Source: Enoplolaimus lenunculus
Taxonomy: Eukaryota > Nematoda > Enoplea > Enoplida > Thoracostomopsidae
Direction of reading: 5' to 3'
Assembly (NCBI GenBank): GCA_030248215.1
Contig: JASANG010001782.1
Coordinates: forward strand, 62,001-126,000
DNA length: 64,000 nucleotides
Below, one piece after another: positions 32,901 to 43,753 of the stretch (position 1 is the first letter of the stretch; the number at the start of each line of letters is the position of its first letter). The position numbers were made by a program, and so were the translations under genes. The notes under the pieces are model-generated. The model saw nothing but the letters and a program-made list of their open reading frames with translations. It had not been told where the DNA came from and did no database searches.

Positions 32901-33598
32901 CGCGTCTGTTTCAGTGATCGCGTCTCAAACGCGGTTTGAGACGCGACCATAGACGCGATTTTAATTGCGTCCACAGTCGCGGTTTGAACCCCGGTCGCAG
33001 TCGCGGTTAGTCGCGGTTTGAACCCCGGTCGCAGTCGCGGTTTGAGGCGCTATCGTAGACGCGATTTTAATTGCTTTCGCAGTCGCGGTTCGAACCGCGG
33101 TCGCAGTCGCGGTTTTTGCGTCCACGTAAAGTGCGGTTGCGAGCGATCGCGATTGCGTCTGCGAGCGATCGCGATTTGAACCGCGTTTGGATCGCGACCG
33201 CGGTTGCACTTAATTCTGTGCGTGACTAGTATTAAACAAAAACTGTATAGAAAATGCGCGGCTGAACTGATGCTTTCACTGCGATACAAAAATATAGTTT
33301 AGACTAGTTGCATTTACATAGCTTAAGCTTACTTATTTAGTCGATTTGTGCGCTTATATTTTTAAACATATTTTGTGCATTCATACCTCTTATGGTCGGC
33401 TTTCTAAGTCAAACACAGTTAATTATCTATTGTAGGTATACTTCAACCATTTCATCTCTGTCCTTCAGTAGTGACGGTAGTACACTAGCGATCGCGTCGT
33501 CCTACATGTACGAAGAAAATGAAGATCCTGATCCTATACCAGAAGACGTTATTTTTATTCGCAAAGTGACTGACCAAGAAACAAAACCAAAATCGTAA
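29937..33598 (+). CDS. BUB3: mitotic checkpoint protein BUB3
   Basis: A seven-bladed WD-repeat protein that binds BUB1 and BUBR1 and phosphorylated MELT motifs at kinetochores. Exons: 29,937-30,155, 30,335-30,404, 31,368-31,522, 31,664-31,850, 32,292-32,514, 33,436-33,598; phases all match and the product is about 338 residues (human 328). Nearly every stretch aligns with human BUB3: [106 protein letters not shown] and the end [10 protein letters not shown]. The start ATG is the one giving the conserved [13 protein letters not shown]. Introns 2, 4 and 5 hold transposons. An AATAAA signal lies at 33,766-33,771. Confidence 0.97.
30745..31052. mobile_element. CAGGGTGCAACCGG element, intact copy
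   Basis: 308 bp in BUB3 intron 2. Ends CAGGATGCAACCGGGATTA and GGAATTCCTGATGCACCCTG; flanks TTAATGAG and TTGATGAG (7 of 8), so an 8-bp target duplication. The interior is rich in CCGGAACCG units, oppositely oriented near the two ends. Confidence 0.75.
31973..32051. mobile_element. solo right end of the GGGATGTGCCGAT element
   Basis: GCAATTTTTGCAGTGCCGATG ... GACGATTAATCGGCACATCCC matches the last 80 bp of the element ending at 25,692. It lies in BUB3 intron 4. Confidence 0.7.
32837..33226. mobile_element. GC-rich tandem-repeat element in BUB3 intron 5
   Basis: About 390 bp. Ends GTCACGGACAGATTTAAATG and TTAATTCTGTGCGTGAC are inverted. Between them are about a dozen variants of a CGCGGTTTGAACC / GGTCGCAGT repeat, changing to the reverse orientation (GCGATCGCGATTGCG, GAACCGCG) towards the right. 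Its CpG-rich base use stands out from the AT-rich intron. Confidence 0.65.
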
Positions 33599-33765
33599 TT
33601 TGGATTGCAAGTGTTATTCAGGTGTACTACTGGATATTGTATTTCTCACACTTAAGTTTTAACGATTTAAAGCGAAATATTGTTTTAGTCTATCTTTTAA
33701 AACTTTAAGCAGATGCCATTTTATACCTGAAGAAAGTGAATTTCGGTAGCGAAATTGTTTATTTT

Positions 33766-33771
33766 AATAAA
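33766..33771 (+). terminator. BUB3 polyadenylation signal
   Basis: AATAAA 168 bp after the BUB3 stop codon. Confidence 0.6.
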
Positions 33772-34283
33772 ATTATTGCGTCGTTCACTCACTAGCACCA
33801 TTTGTAACTTGTAGCAACTGCGGAAGTTTGAATATTGCTGAAATATAAACTTGGTCCAGCCCTGCTTTTTACCGTTCATGTTTCGGTAGGTAAAAGTCAC
33901 CAGTGGTAATGCGAACCAGATATATTAATTGAACATGTTTTGTTTTGTAGTTTAACATATGCGACATTCAAGCAAAACTTGTTACTTGAGTTATTTTGAG
34001 CTGTTAAGAACTGATTCGAAAGAATCCTTGTAGTGTGGTGTTCAAATTACCAGTGCGCTTGGCACTTCATTTGTCACCAAAGTACCCATAGCAGGAAGTG
34101 GAAACACAAACAACCTATATGGCATTAGCTAGCTATTACACATATGGGTACCTTACACTTTGTAGCTATGGGTAACTAGTCTTTGTTTGTTTTTTATATG
34201 TAGTGCGGAAAAATTGAATCCACCGGAAAACGGTAAAATTGAAAGTCATGATGTACTAATGCTTTTTCAAGCACAAGAACGTT

Positions 34284-34416
34284 GGCCAATGTTACTTTTA
34301 GGGCCGTAGCAGTAGATTAAGCGTATTCCTAGGCCTAAGCAAAAATGTCTAGAACATAAGCCTACTTTTATGCAGACCCACCAGAAACCGGGACGGCCCT
34401 AAAAGTAACATGGGCC
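34284..34416. mobile_element. short telomere-motif MITE with target duplication
   Basis: 133 bp, ends GGCCAATGTTACTTTTAGGG and CCCTAAAAGTAACATGGGCC, flanks AGAACGTT and AAAACGTT (7 of 8). Only one CCTAAGC unit remains inside, so the TTAGGC core varies in length between copies. Confidence 0.85.
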
Positions 34417-34509
34417 AAAACGTTGATAAATGATTTTGTTTATTTAAGAAATGACATTAGGAGAATTGAATTAATATAACTGCAATAAAATAGTGTGTCA
34501 AATTGACTC

Positions 34510-34725
34510 TCCGGAATAGACTTTTCCAATGTCCAACACTCCCACTATGCACCGCCCCGCTGTCCAACTGTACCTCACTGCCCAACTGTCGCGTACTGTC
34601 CAAGTGTCCTGCTGTCCAATTGTTCCGCTGTCTAGCATTTCCACTGTGCACTGTCCAACTGTCCCTCACAGTCCAACTGTCCTGCTTTCCGAGTGTCCTA
34701 CTATCCCGGTGTCCCAATTATATTT
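34510..34725. repeat. degenerate CTGTCCAACTGTCC minisatellite
   Basis: More than a dozen imperfect 9-11-bp units of the type CTGTCCAAC / GTGTCCTGC. On its right, ACGGCCTTTAGGGTAACATT and GGCCC look like the right end of a GTTACTTTTAGGG MITE, so the array is probably the interior of another member of that family. Confidence 0.65.
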
Positions 34726-35659
34726 GTTGTGTGTACTCCTGTAACCATTGCTGTCCCGGCAAAATAGAACGGCCTTTAGGGTAACATTGGCCCAAAATCT
34801 TAAAAATTTCGATGCATCCGCCATTTTTGCTATCAAATTTTTCAAAAACCGCTGAATATTGCTTGCCTCAACGTGTTTTCAGAAAAATATAACATTTTTG
34901 CTACTTTTATGTTTCATTATCCGTTTTCGGTTTCAGTTAGATTTAGCATCCGTTTCCGTTGTTTTTACTATCTGTTACACCTTGGTTCCACTGAATTGGA
35001 CCGTTTTGCATAACATGACGAGCATAGTACAAAACTTAAGTCTAAAAGTTTATTATTTTCGTGGCTGTCTAAAATAGAATATTGCAAAAATCATAATGTT
35101 TTTCACCTCTGGATTGTATTTTTCACGTCACAAAATTCCAAAAACCAGCAAGGAGCAATCGAATGTCAAAAAACTAGAGCAGGAAGTCAAATAACATTGC
35201 CGAAGCAGGAGATGAAACAGGATTTGTGGTAAAAATGGTGTCGAACCTGCTTACTTTAAGCAATAATCTACGAAGTGTCGAAAATTCTGCTTCAATCTTT
35301 TTGCGAAATCTCGGCAATTAAAACTTCCGTAAGTGTCCAAAGTTTGCAAACCAACTCATCAAACGGCAGATTTTGTGGAAAAATGCAAAAGTTTCGCAAA
35401 CGAAATTGCACGAACCTCTGACAAAGTTTCTACTGGAGCTGTATGTTCATGTTCTGCCAGAGGCGGACCTCTGCATGTGTACCCTCAAAGCCAAGTGTAA
35501 CAGGATATCTGTTTGCGGTAAAAATGTCTATTTCCGCTATAGCGATTTCGTGTTTTTTGCTTATTGTGGTAAATCGCTAATAACCATTTCTTTTTCAACA
35601 AAGATGCATTCTATAATTGTTCGATCTGAAGTAGCAATGACTGAATTCATCCAAAATCT

Positions 35660-35805
35660 GGCCCATGTAAAGATCAGAGGCGGGCAGTTTTTCTGTGGAA
35701 CTAGAATCAGTAAAGTTAAGCATTAGACAAATTTTTTGCTTGGCTTAGGTTTAGGTTTAGGAATATGCTTATAATACTGTTGCGCCCCTGTTCTTTACAT
35801 TAGCT
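35660..35805. mobile_element. telomere-motif MITE with perfect 8-bp target duplication
   Basis: 146 bp, ends GGCCCATGTAAAGATCAG and CTGTTCTTTACATTAGCT. CAAAATCT is present on both sides (35,652-35,659 and 35,806-35,813). Confidence 0.85.
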
Positions 35806-35886
35806 CAAAATCTTAAAAATTTCAAAATCATCCACTTGTTTCTTTATAAACCTTTGGAAATACCGATGGTTATAAGCACGGCTTAC

Positions 35887-36336
35887 TTGTACTGGAGAAA
35901 GAAAAAGCTTTTGTTTCAATAAGTATCTTTTTTGTTGTTCTGAAGGAGCTGGTGATTATTGGGAAAGGCACGTCATGTCGTTTACGCTGACGCAAAAAAA
36001 TTGTCCACACACCGTGGTTAAAACAGTGATATGGCTAGTGGACAAATGCAGAGTCCGGGCTCGGTCTGTCTGAGAGCATTCTTAGGCACAGTTATTAAGC
36101 TCCATTCGCTGAGTGGGCCTTAAAACGCCTTCCATCTAGAATTCTGGGTTCAAGTTCCAACATAAAGTATTAATAAGAATTCAGATGAAATAGAAAATAT
36201 TGATGTAGAGAAAGGTTAAATTTCATGTTTGTATTTGAATTATTGCTATGAACTTTACTCACCGCTATGCTCTTCCAGTTGGAATTCGGTCATCACCAGC
36301 ATTGGAAAATCCCGGTGGACACCAAGATCAATATAT
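35887..36336 (-). CDS. two exons of an unrecognised gene
   Basis: Exon 36,336-36,263 lies between acceptor TATTTTATAG and the strong donor GTGAGTAAAG, and reads YIDLGVHRDFPMLVMTEFQL then EEHS. Exon 35,948-35,887 follows acceptor AATAATCACCAG and ends at donor GTAAGC, reading PSEQQKRYLLKQKLFLSPVQ. The first ends in phase 1 and the second starts with the two missing bases, so they join in frame. No family is recognised. Exons on either side were not found. A diverged tRNA-like repeat sits in the intron between them. Confidence 0.4.
36100..36215. mobile_element. TIR element with tRNA-like core, worn copy
   Basis: Carries CATTCGCTGAGTGGGCC and TCTGGGTTCAAGTTCC in the positions of the A- and B-box-like blocks, then GAAATAGAAAATATTGATG and GAGAAAGGTTAAA like the end of the copy at 54,105. 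Confidence 0.45.
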
Positions 36337-36534
36337 CTATAAAATAGGAAACATACTGAACGTGAGCACACTTCAAATTGTAATGAGCATTGGAGAAGCA
36401 AAAATATTTGCTTAAAAGTTTTAGAAAGCGCTGATTTTTACATAACACCTACAATAACAACTAGATGTGAAAACAGGTTGCCATCTCTGTTTGTAAGCTT
36501 TATCGCCCATTCATGCGTTATACGCGGCTTATTT

Positions 36535-36681
36535 AGAAGAGCGAGCCGTTTTTCCGCGGGACTCTAATCAAGTAAACATTAACATTTGCACTAATTTTTG
36601 TGCTTTTGGCGTACGCTTGGGCTTAGACTTAGGAAAATGCTTAAACTACTGTTACGCACGTCTCTCAATTTAACATTGGCT
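36535..36681. mobile_element. telomere-motif MITE, worn
   Basis: GCCGTTTTTCCGCGGGACTC at the left and ACTGTTACGCACGTCTC then AATTTAACATTGGC at the right, with GCTTGGGCTTAGACTTAGG inside. Confidence 0.55.
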
Positions 36682-38443
36682 GCAACCTATTCTACAAAAT
36701 CCTGTTCGTTTTATAATTCACTTTTAATCTGCCCCCAAAGTACTTGGAATCTGTTCTAAATTGCTGATGTCAACTATCTGAGATAGCGTACGCGGTTACA
36801 ATAATAATGAAATGGAAAAATTTCAACAAAAGTAGAAATGAAAGCAATTTGAAAGTAGTTTGCTAAAGGTCGATTTATGCAATTTCTATTGCGCTTAGCT
36901 GAGTCTTGCGATATACACATATATTTCTTTTCAGCAAATTTCGCAAGCAGATACAATAACGATAGCAGGTCTATAAATCGGCCACAAATTCTTGGAAGGA
37001 GCTATAAAATGAGAAAGACAGATCTTTTAGGTGGCTTTAAACGTGTTGGATTTTAGAAATAACAAAAATTATTGTTGCTCTCAAACAACCTAAAATGAGG
37101 TTATACTCTCCTAAGATGAATTTTGGCTACGCTTCAGTCGAATTGTTGTTTTTTTTAATTTTCCAATTGATTGTTATTCAAAAATCAGCACTTCACAGCG
37201 TTGTTGTTGTTGTTGTTGACGAATAAAGAGCAGTAATGTTTTAAATGTTAAACCAATTTAAATTTTAAAAATTCTTCTTTGAAGTTTTGCCGCCGACACG
37301 TCGTCAAATTATAGACAATATTATATGTACTTATTATTATACATCATCTTTACCCTACAACAACCATCAAATAATGTCTTTACAGAATGACGCTTGAGGC
37401 AATCTACTGTAAATTTCAATTCAGCTTGTGGATTTGTATTTTTGAACTAAAATTTTTTAACTGTCAAAACCCAATATCTATGGCCGTATACTCAAATTTG
37501 TTTAGCAACCTTTACTAGTTGGCACTAACTTTTGTAACATTTGACCAGAATAGTGTTAAGTTATAAAATTTAATAGCTTAACATATTTATTAGTTTCTCA
37601 ATCTACCCAATTACAATACATATACATGGAATTTTAATTTCACCAATTTTTAGTTCGCGTGTTTTAGAACCTATTATTAATACAAAACCAGCAATGTGCA
37701 GACGCATTGACTCAAGTTAACCAAGGATCAGCTTTTTGATTCAATACGCCACTCGCATTCAAGTTATATGACATTGTATACCTAAAAGTCAGAAAAAGTA
37801 TATAACTGAAAATTTCATTTCAGTTTTTGTAACTTCAAAACCGTCAAATTTCAGTATACTTTTTTGGTTCAAAATATGTTTTTTATAAATACGGGAAGCT
37901 TTTCATTTTCTTTAGCGTACAAAATTTAAAATAAGCTGCAGTAGTTGCAATATATACATATGAAAATACACAGCAGGCTTCAGAGCTTCTTAAATAAATT
38001 TTGGTTATAGGTTTAGGAATATTTTGCACAACTCTTTGAATGTGTTATAAATTGAACTTTTACGTCCATTTTGTTTTAATATCCTTAGTACATGCATAAC
38101 AAAAATGAAGAATGTCGCAAAACGCCACAATATAGGTAAAACGTAAACAATAATTTAATACGCTTTCGTATGTGGGCCATAAATACTGAACGCATTGTAA
38201 ATGTGTCCGTTTGAACAAGTTTATGACCCTTCAATTATTAATTAATAGATTACAGTCGTCCCCTTCGTCTACAAATTTCATTCCGTCATCGGTATGGGAA
38301 TTGTGCAGTGAAATTGCAAATATAATGCGGGATATTTTACTTTAAAAAAGCTGAAATGTAAACAGCATTCTGTGCTAATTGGTAGAATAATATCAACAGA
38401 TAAATTAGGAACGCTGTCAAAATTACATTTGAAACGCCTCCTA

Positions 38444-38653
38444 CACTGCAAAAAATGGTGAGTCAATTTGACTCTCTACGAAATAGGCTCTACGGGACTA
38501 CACAAACTGAGTCAAATTCGACTCCGCCAGAGTTAAACGTGCAACTCTAGTGAGTCGAATTTGACTTTGGCGGACTCAAATTTGACTCAGTTTGTGTAGT
38601 TCCGTAGAGCCTATTTTGGAGAGAGTCAATTTGACTCACTATTTTTTGCAGTG
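38444..38653. mobile_element. 210-bp near-perfect palindromic MITE
   Basis: Ends CACTGCAAAAAATGGTGAGT and ACTCACTATTTTTTGCAGTG, flanked by TA. The inverted repeat continues through GAGTCAATTTGACTC and AGGCTCTACGGGACTACAC almost to the middle. The motif TGAGTCAAATTTGACTC is repeated in both arms. The whole unit could fold into one hairpin. Confidence 0.85.
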
Positions 38654-39110
38654 TAGATTTACAGTTGACCGGGCCAAACCACGAATCAATAGCGTAAAAA
38701 CTGTCATTCACTGCGCATGGGTAGAAAAACTTATTTGATATCTTAGGTTGAGTTGTTTGAAGTTTAATTGCTAAAGTTCAAACAGACACCAATCCCTTCA
38801 AAACCAAAGCTAAAACGGTTTATTAGCGCCGGTGCTTCAACGTATTAAAGTACGGTTCACGCATTAGCTCAAACAGCTTTGCATGTCAAAAGTGGCCGCT
38901 ATATAAAGCTTGAAGTTGCCCGAACTAGTACACGCTAAAATCAACATTAACCTTTATTCATGCGCTTAGGGCGCCGCGGAAAACTGAAACTGGGCAAGTA
39001 TTAATGCGAACATCCCACGATATTCCAGACTGTTTTAAGTACTAAAATAAATTTTTTATTCATGAATTCCATCGTGGCGATACTTGGGTTTTACCGGCCG
39101 ATGTATTTAA

Positions 39111-39277
39111 CAGGGTTGGTACAGTGTAAAGCATAAGCATATTTCTAAGCTTAAGCCCGAGTCAAAGCGCAACAATGAGCTTATACCTAAGCCAAAGCAA
39201 AAATAGTCAAAAGCTTAAGCTTTACTCTATTGCAGCCCTGTAGAAAAACGTTCTGCCCCTCATCTTTACATTGGACC
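39111..39277. mobile_element. telomere-motif MITE
   Basis: Left part worn (CAGTGTAAAGCATAAGC). The right end CTGTAGAAAAACGTTCTGCC then CATCTTTACATTGGACC is clear. The sequence following it, to 39,450, is paralogous to 23,969-24,103 plus 25,693-25,725. Confidence 0.65.
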
Positions 39278-40791
39278 GTTATACTGATATAATCCATTTT
39301 CTACCGGTGCTGTTTTAAAGTCTTAGCTTTTTTAATTGTTTTACAAGATTTACGATCACAACAATCCAAGCGTTAATATGCAACCGAATATTCTTTTCCG
39401 CTATTTTTAGTATTCGATTAACACTCTGCTGACCATCTATGTTCTGAATGATTCCATTAAAATATGAGACTATGAATCCTAAACGTTTTGTACACCTTAA
39501 AGGCCGAAGATATAATACCAATTTTACAATTTTTTTACAATCGAAACGTATATTTTAGGTTTTAAAATCAAAATTATAAAATAGACAATAAGTGATGTGA
39601 GACTCGGTCGCTCCTTATATATAGGAAATATAAGTTTATGGCTTGAGAGCTGTCGTAAAAGTATACAACCTTTGTCTTATTTGCGAAATATACTCTCGTG
39701 TTCAGCACTGAATATAGCCTGGCCGCTGCTCTGTCAGGTGCCAGCCGCATTGTTTAGAGATTGAAATTTTATAAAGTTCGTATAATTATGTCAGCTGAGA
39801 TTACGAAAATTTAACAATCTTAAAATTTTTGATTACTCGAACAGTTATTTCAAAGTCACCCGAAGTATTTAAGATTTTGGTTAAAATTTCACTTTTACTA
39901 TCATGCGATATCATCGCTGCAATTTGTTAGCCTAAAATTACAATAGCTCCAAGTCCAGTAGTACCCGATCGAGAAATTTTGAATGGAGGAGATCTTGCGA
40001 TATATAATCGTTATAGATGGGTATGGGATATCCGGATATAAAACATATCCGGATATGAAACGTATCCGGATAGAGCGGACGAAAAAAATTCTGTATTCAA
40101 ACCTCAGTCAGAATATTGAACTACATCACAACAATTTTTATGAGTAGATTTGGTTTTTTCGATGTATAATGTTTGTGAAATTTAGAGCTGTTTGACTTTG
40201 GTCTTTTTTCAATCATAGTTACTGACAGAATAGATTATATAATTCAGTATTATATCGAAATCGTTTCTTTTCTTACATATTGTTGGATACTATTAAGCTG
40301 TGTGCTGCAGCGGAGGACCTTGTGTATGAAAAGTAGTCTAGTGTTCGAATGCTCCGTGTTTTGAGTTTGAAATAAATTATAGGTATCCACCCTTATCTTT
40401 TACATAATTTTTTTATCGCTTGCAAAATTTATGCACTGACTGTTAACATGTAGATGTTAGCTTAGCTTCCGTTTGACGGAAAAAGACCCTTGGTTTTTAT
40501 TTTTAGTCAAAAGTAAATAAAAATTAATATCCAACGCAAAAACGGCGGAATTCAACTCAGCAGGTCCTTTTACACTGTATATTAAATATATGCATGAGAA
40601 AATTATAGATTTCTGAACTGTTGAAAATACATATTTGGTTCCGCAGCAGTTCATATATAATCAAAAAAGTGAAAGCGTATATGCGAGTTTTAAACCATTA
40701 GAATTTAATTGAAATTATCAGAGGAGACTATGAGGAGCCAAACCGGCGTTATGTTCCGATATATTAAGACTAGAGCGTGTTATGAAGATTT

Positions 40792-40952
40792 GGCCCAATA
40801 CTTTTAACAATGTAACAACCAAAACATGAAGTTGAAGCCTCCTCAGCGTAATAAGCACGAGTCTAAAATACAGCTTAAGTCTAAGCCTAAGACTAAGCAA
40901 AGAATTGTCAAAAGTTGCTGAAAAACGTTCCACCCTTAATCTTTACATGGGC
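40792..40952. mobile_element. telomere-motif MITE
   Basis: Ends GGCCCAATACTTTTAAC and AATCTTTACATGGGCC, with AAGTCTAAGCCTAAGAC inside and AAAAACGTTCCACCC near the right end. Confidence 0.6.
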
Positions 40953-42293
40953 CGAATTTAAGTACAATATCATCTCTGTTATTTAAACAAGTGATAATTC
41001 AACTGGTTTCGAACATTTTTCGTAATGAATTTCCAGTGAAAATCTATGACCATTTCCGTTTTTCAGTATGGAGTTGCATCAAAATGAGATTTGATACAGT
41101 CCTATAGATTCAAAAGGCTCTGCTGAAAACGGAAATTCCTCGCGGTTACGGTAGAATTGTTGCCGAGGTTTGGAGATTTTTGGTAGCGAAATTTCTCGAA
41201 AGCTGTGTTCTTTTAGTGACGGGCTTTTACTGCGTCGTAGAAGCAATTCGCAAATATTCTCTGGTTTGTTTTGATTTTCAAGTTATTTCAATTTTTATAT
41301 AAGTTAATTTTCTACTTTATTTTAAGAATTTTTTGGCTCATTTTTAACGGCAAAAAACGGCGACACGATTTGCAATACGCCAGTACGCACTGTTTTAAAA
41401 ATATTGTTTTTGGCAAATTGCACAGGTTAAATCCATAGCGGTTGCCAAATGTGCGTTTGCCGCAAGCAAAATGACGATGACAAATGAACAAATGCTCAGT
41501 TACTTCAGAATACAATACAAGTATATATATATATATATTTTAAAATACCTACAGAATTGCCTTTAGAAGTTAAAACGTATACCGCAGAGCACTAAGAAGC
41601 ACTGCTTCAATGCTTAATAAGATTTATGGGCAACGTGTAAGACCTAAACATTAGGGGGTAGACTGTGGCGTTCCCTTTTATTATTTTGTAAACCTATTAA
41701 CTGTGGTAACCTTCGAACCAGTTTGCAGTCTTGTAATGTTCAATCTCGGAGGAAAGGGCGGATGCAAAAAAGGTCTCTCCGGCCTAGGCCCCTCCCAACA
41801 GAGATCAATACCAAGATATTGTTTAGATTAGCACTAAAATAGCGTTCGGTTTATTGGTGCTTCGATAGAGAGTTTTTCGTTATATCTGGACCCCCGTTAG
41901 AAATTTCTGGATCCGCCACTGGTGACGTTCCTGTTGGCAAGTAAATTGATTTCGGAGCGATCAAAACAACAAAAACCGCTGCAGCAAAATTTGTTGATTT
42001 ACTTGTTTTTTGTTTGGATTTACAAAGCTTTTAAAAGTTAATTTCAGCGTTTAAAATTGAACATTTCTCACTGCTGCTGGGTTGCATTTAAATAAAGTAA
42101 CTTTTTAATTAAAGTTTCATATTTTGCAGGCTTGTAAGGATTCCGGGTCCCAGAGCAGGAAGCTGGTAGATTAACATCGCGTGTAAGTATCTGAAATCCT
42201 TGTATGCTCTTCCTATGACAAGAAGGGCGGATCTAGCGAGGATCTAAACATCGGTGGATTCTCATTTCCACCAAATGGTCCTTGGCAAAGTTA

Positions 42294-42395
42294 AAATTTT
42301 AGGCCAATATGAGTCTGGTTGTAACAATAATTTTGCATATCCCTGACTCTCAGCCAAAACGTAAGCTAAAGCAAAATCATGTCTAAAGCTTAGGA
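42294..42395. mobile_element. telomere-motif MITE, partial
   Basis: AGGCCAATATGAGTCTGGTTG ends a worn left side; AAAACGTAAGCTAAAGC and ATGTCTAAAGCTTAGG follow. The right end is missing. Confidence 0.4.
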
Positions 42396-42861
42396 GTATT
42401 AGAAACCTTAAATGAAAGTAAAAAATATCCAAACCAGCAGCAGTTCAAAGTGGTGATATTTGGAACACGCAAAGTTTTTTGACATTTTGCCATTCAAATG
42501 GATTTTCAAAAAGTATTTTAAGTATAGTGGAAAAATGTCGCAAGTCCGCTTCCACATCAATGCATGAGGGGTAAGGTATGAGCCCCAGCTTATCACTGCA
42601 GTACCGCGGAGCTCTTAATATTGATATTCGGTCATGACTTGAAACTCGTATCAGGACAATTGGTTCACCATTTTTGACTGACAATTACCAGTACGATCCG
42701 AAAATATCTTGTATGGTAATATTTTCGAGCGTAACGCTAAATTTTTGCACACTTTACACCCTTGTATGTTGAAAATAACGAACGACACATAATATTCTGT
42801 CGGTCAAAAAATTGGGCCCCTTGCAGACTCTGGCGCTTCCCACGAATGTTTGTGCCGAAAG

Positions 42862-43001
42862 CCAAAATACCAGAAAATATGGCTAAATTTACTTAACCAA
42901 AATACCAGAAAATATGGCTAAATTTACTTAACCAAAATACCAGAAAATATGGCTAAATTTACTTAACCAAAATACTAGAAAATATGGCTAAATTTACTTA
43001 A
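42862..43001. repeat. 35-bp tandem repeat, four copies
   Basis: Unit CCAAAATACCAGAAAATATG plus GCTAAATTTACTTAA, four times in a row with one difference in the last copy. There are no spacers, so it is not a CRISPR-like array. Confidence 0.9.
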
Positions 43002-43753
43002 ATAGTATCAATTAATGTAACCCTAAATAATTTTTTCCTTAGCTGAATTCTGAACGAAGGAAACTTGGTTAGATTAATTAGTCTGACAATATAACACCTT
43101 CAGCACTTGGTGAATCACGGACATAGAAACGATGTTTTTCTAAAGGCATCGAGCAACTTCGCGACAGCCAGTCCAAAAATGGAAGGACCATCAAATCCGG
43201 CATGAATCCACGCTTTTAGTAAGCAAGCCAGGGTTAAAAGGCACGCAGAGCAGTTTAAAAAAGTCATGAGCGAAACAAGCGAGAAAATAGTTTTCTACAT
43301 AAACGTTTTAAATTCCAACACGAAACTATGTTCAATAGTTTTTATGGGTATCAGCGTCACCCCTATATTTTTCTGGGTTGTATCGATTGATACTGCAAAC
43401 ACTGCTGTTCCCACATGCCTGACTTGAAGGGGAACTGATGCCATGTGGGCGGACTGTAATTGATATCTTATGGGGTTTGATTAGTTTAGCTTACTGTAAG
43501 ATTTGAAATCGCAATAGTCGTACAAGCTCAGCGGCATTTGAATCCTTAACCCCGGGATTGGTAAAACTCGCCATTTTATAAACTCAATGACTACAAAATT
43601 TACAAGGTAATATTAAAAATTTAGTTCATAAAGTTTCAAATTTTATTTGGTTATTTGTTCAATAGGCGTTATTAAAAACGACATTAACTGTATTGATTCG
43701 ATTTATACTTAAATATAAAGCCCGGTTTTTAAATTTTCGATTACCATTTTACC

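Larger units (their letters stand above)
33772..35886. other. intergenic, repeats only
   Basis: Holds two delimited telomere-motif MITEs, a CTGTCCAACTGTCC minisatellite, and, at about 34,905-34,990, a TTTCCGTT-rich repeat piece also found near 57.95 kb. No exon is supported, although the tentative gene at 35,887 may continue into it. Confidence 0.5.
36682..43753. other. 7-kb stretch without a supported gene
   Basis: Contains a TA-target palindromic MITE, three telomere-motif MITE pieces, a GTTGTT microsatellite near 37,199, a GGATATCCGGATAT-rich patch at about 40,025-40,080, one CTGGATCCGCCACTG end at 41,910-41,924 and a 35-bp tandem array. A minus-strand Cys-rich open frame at 41,312-41,515 has no splice or family support. 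Confidence 0.5.

Noticed and set aside
41312-41515. Cys-rich minus-strand frame as a zinc finger
   Set aside because: Cysteine spacing fits no finger I know and there are no flanking splice sites in phase.
42862-43001. CRISPR-like array
   Set aside because: Four direct 35-bp repeats without spacers, in a eukaryotic sequence.
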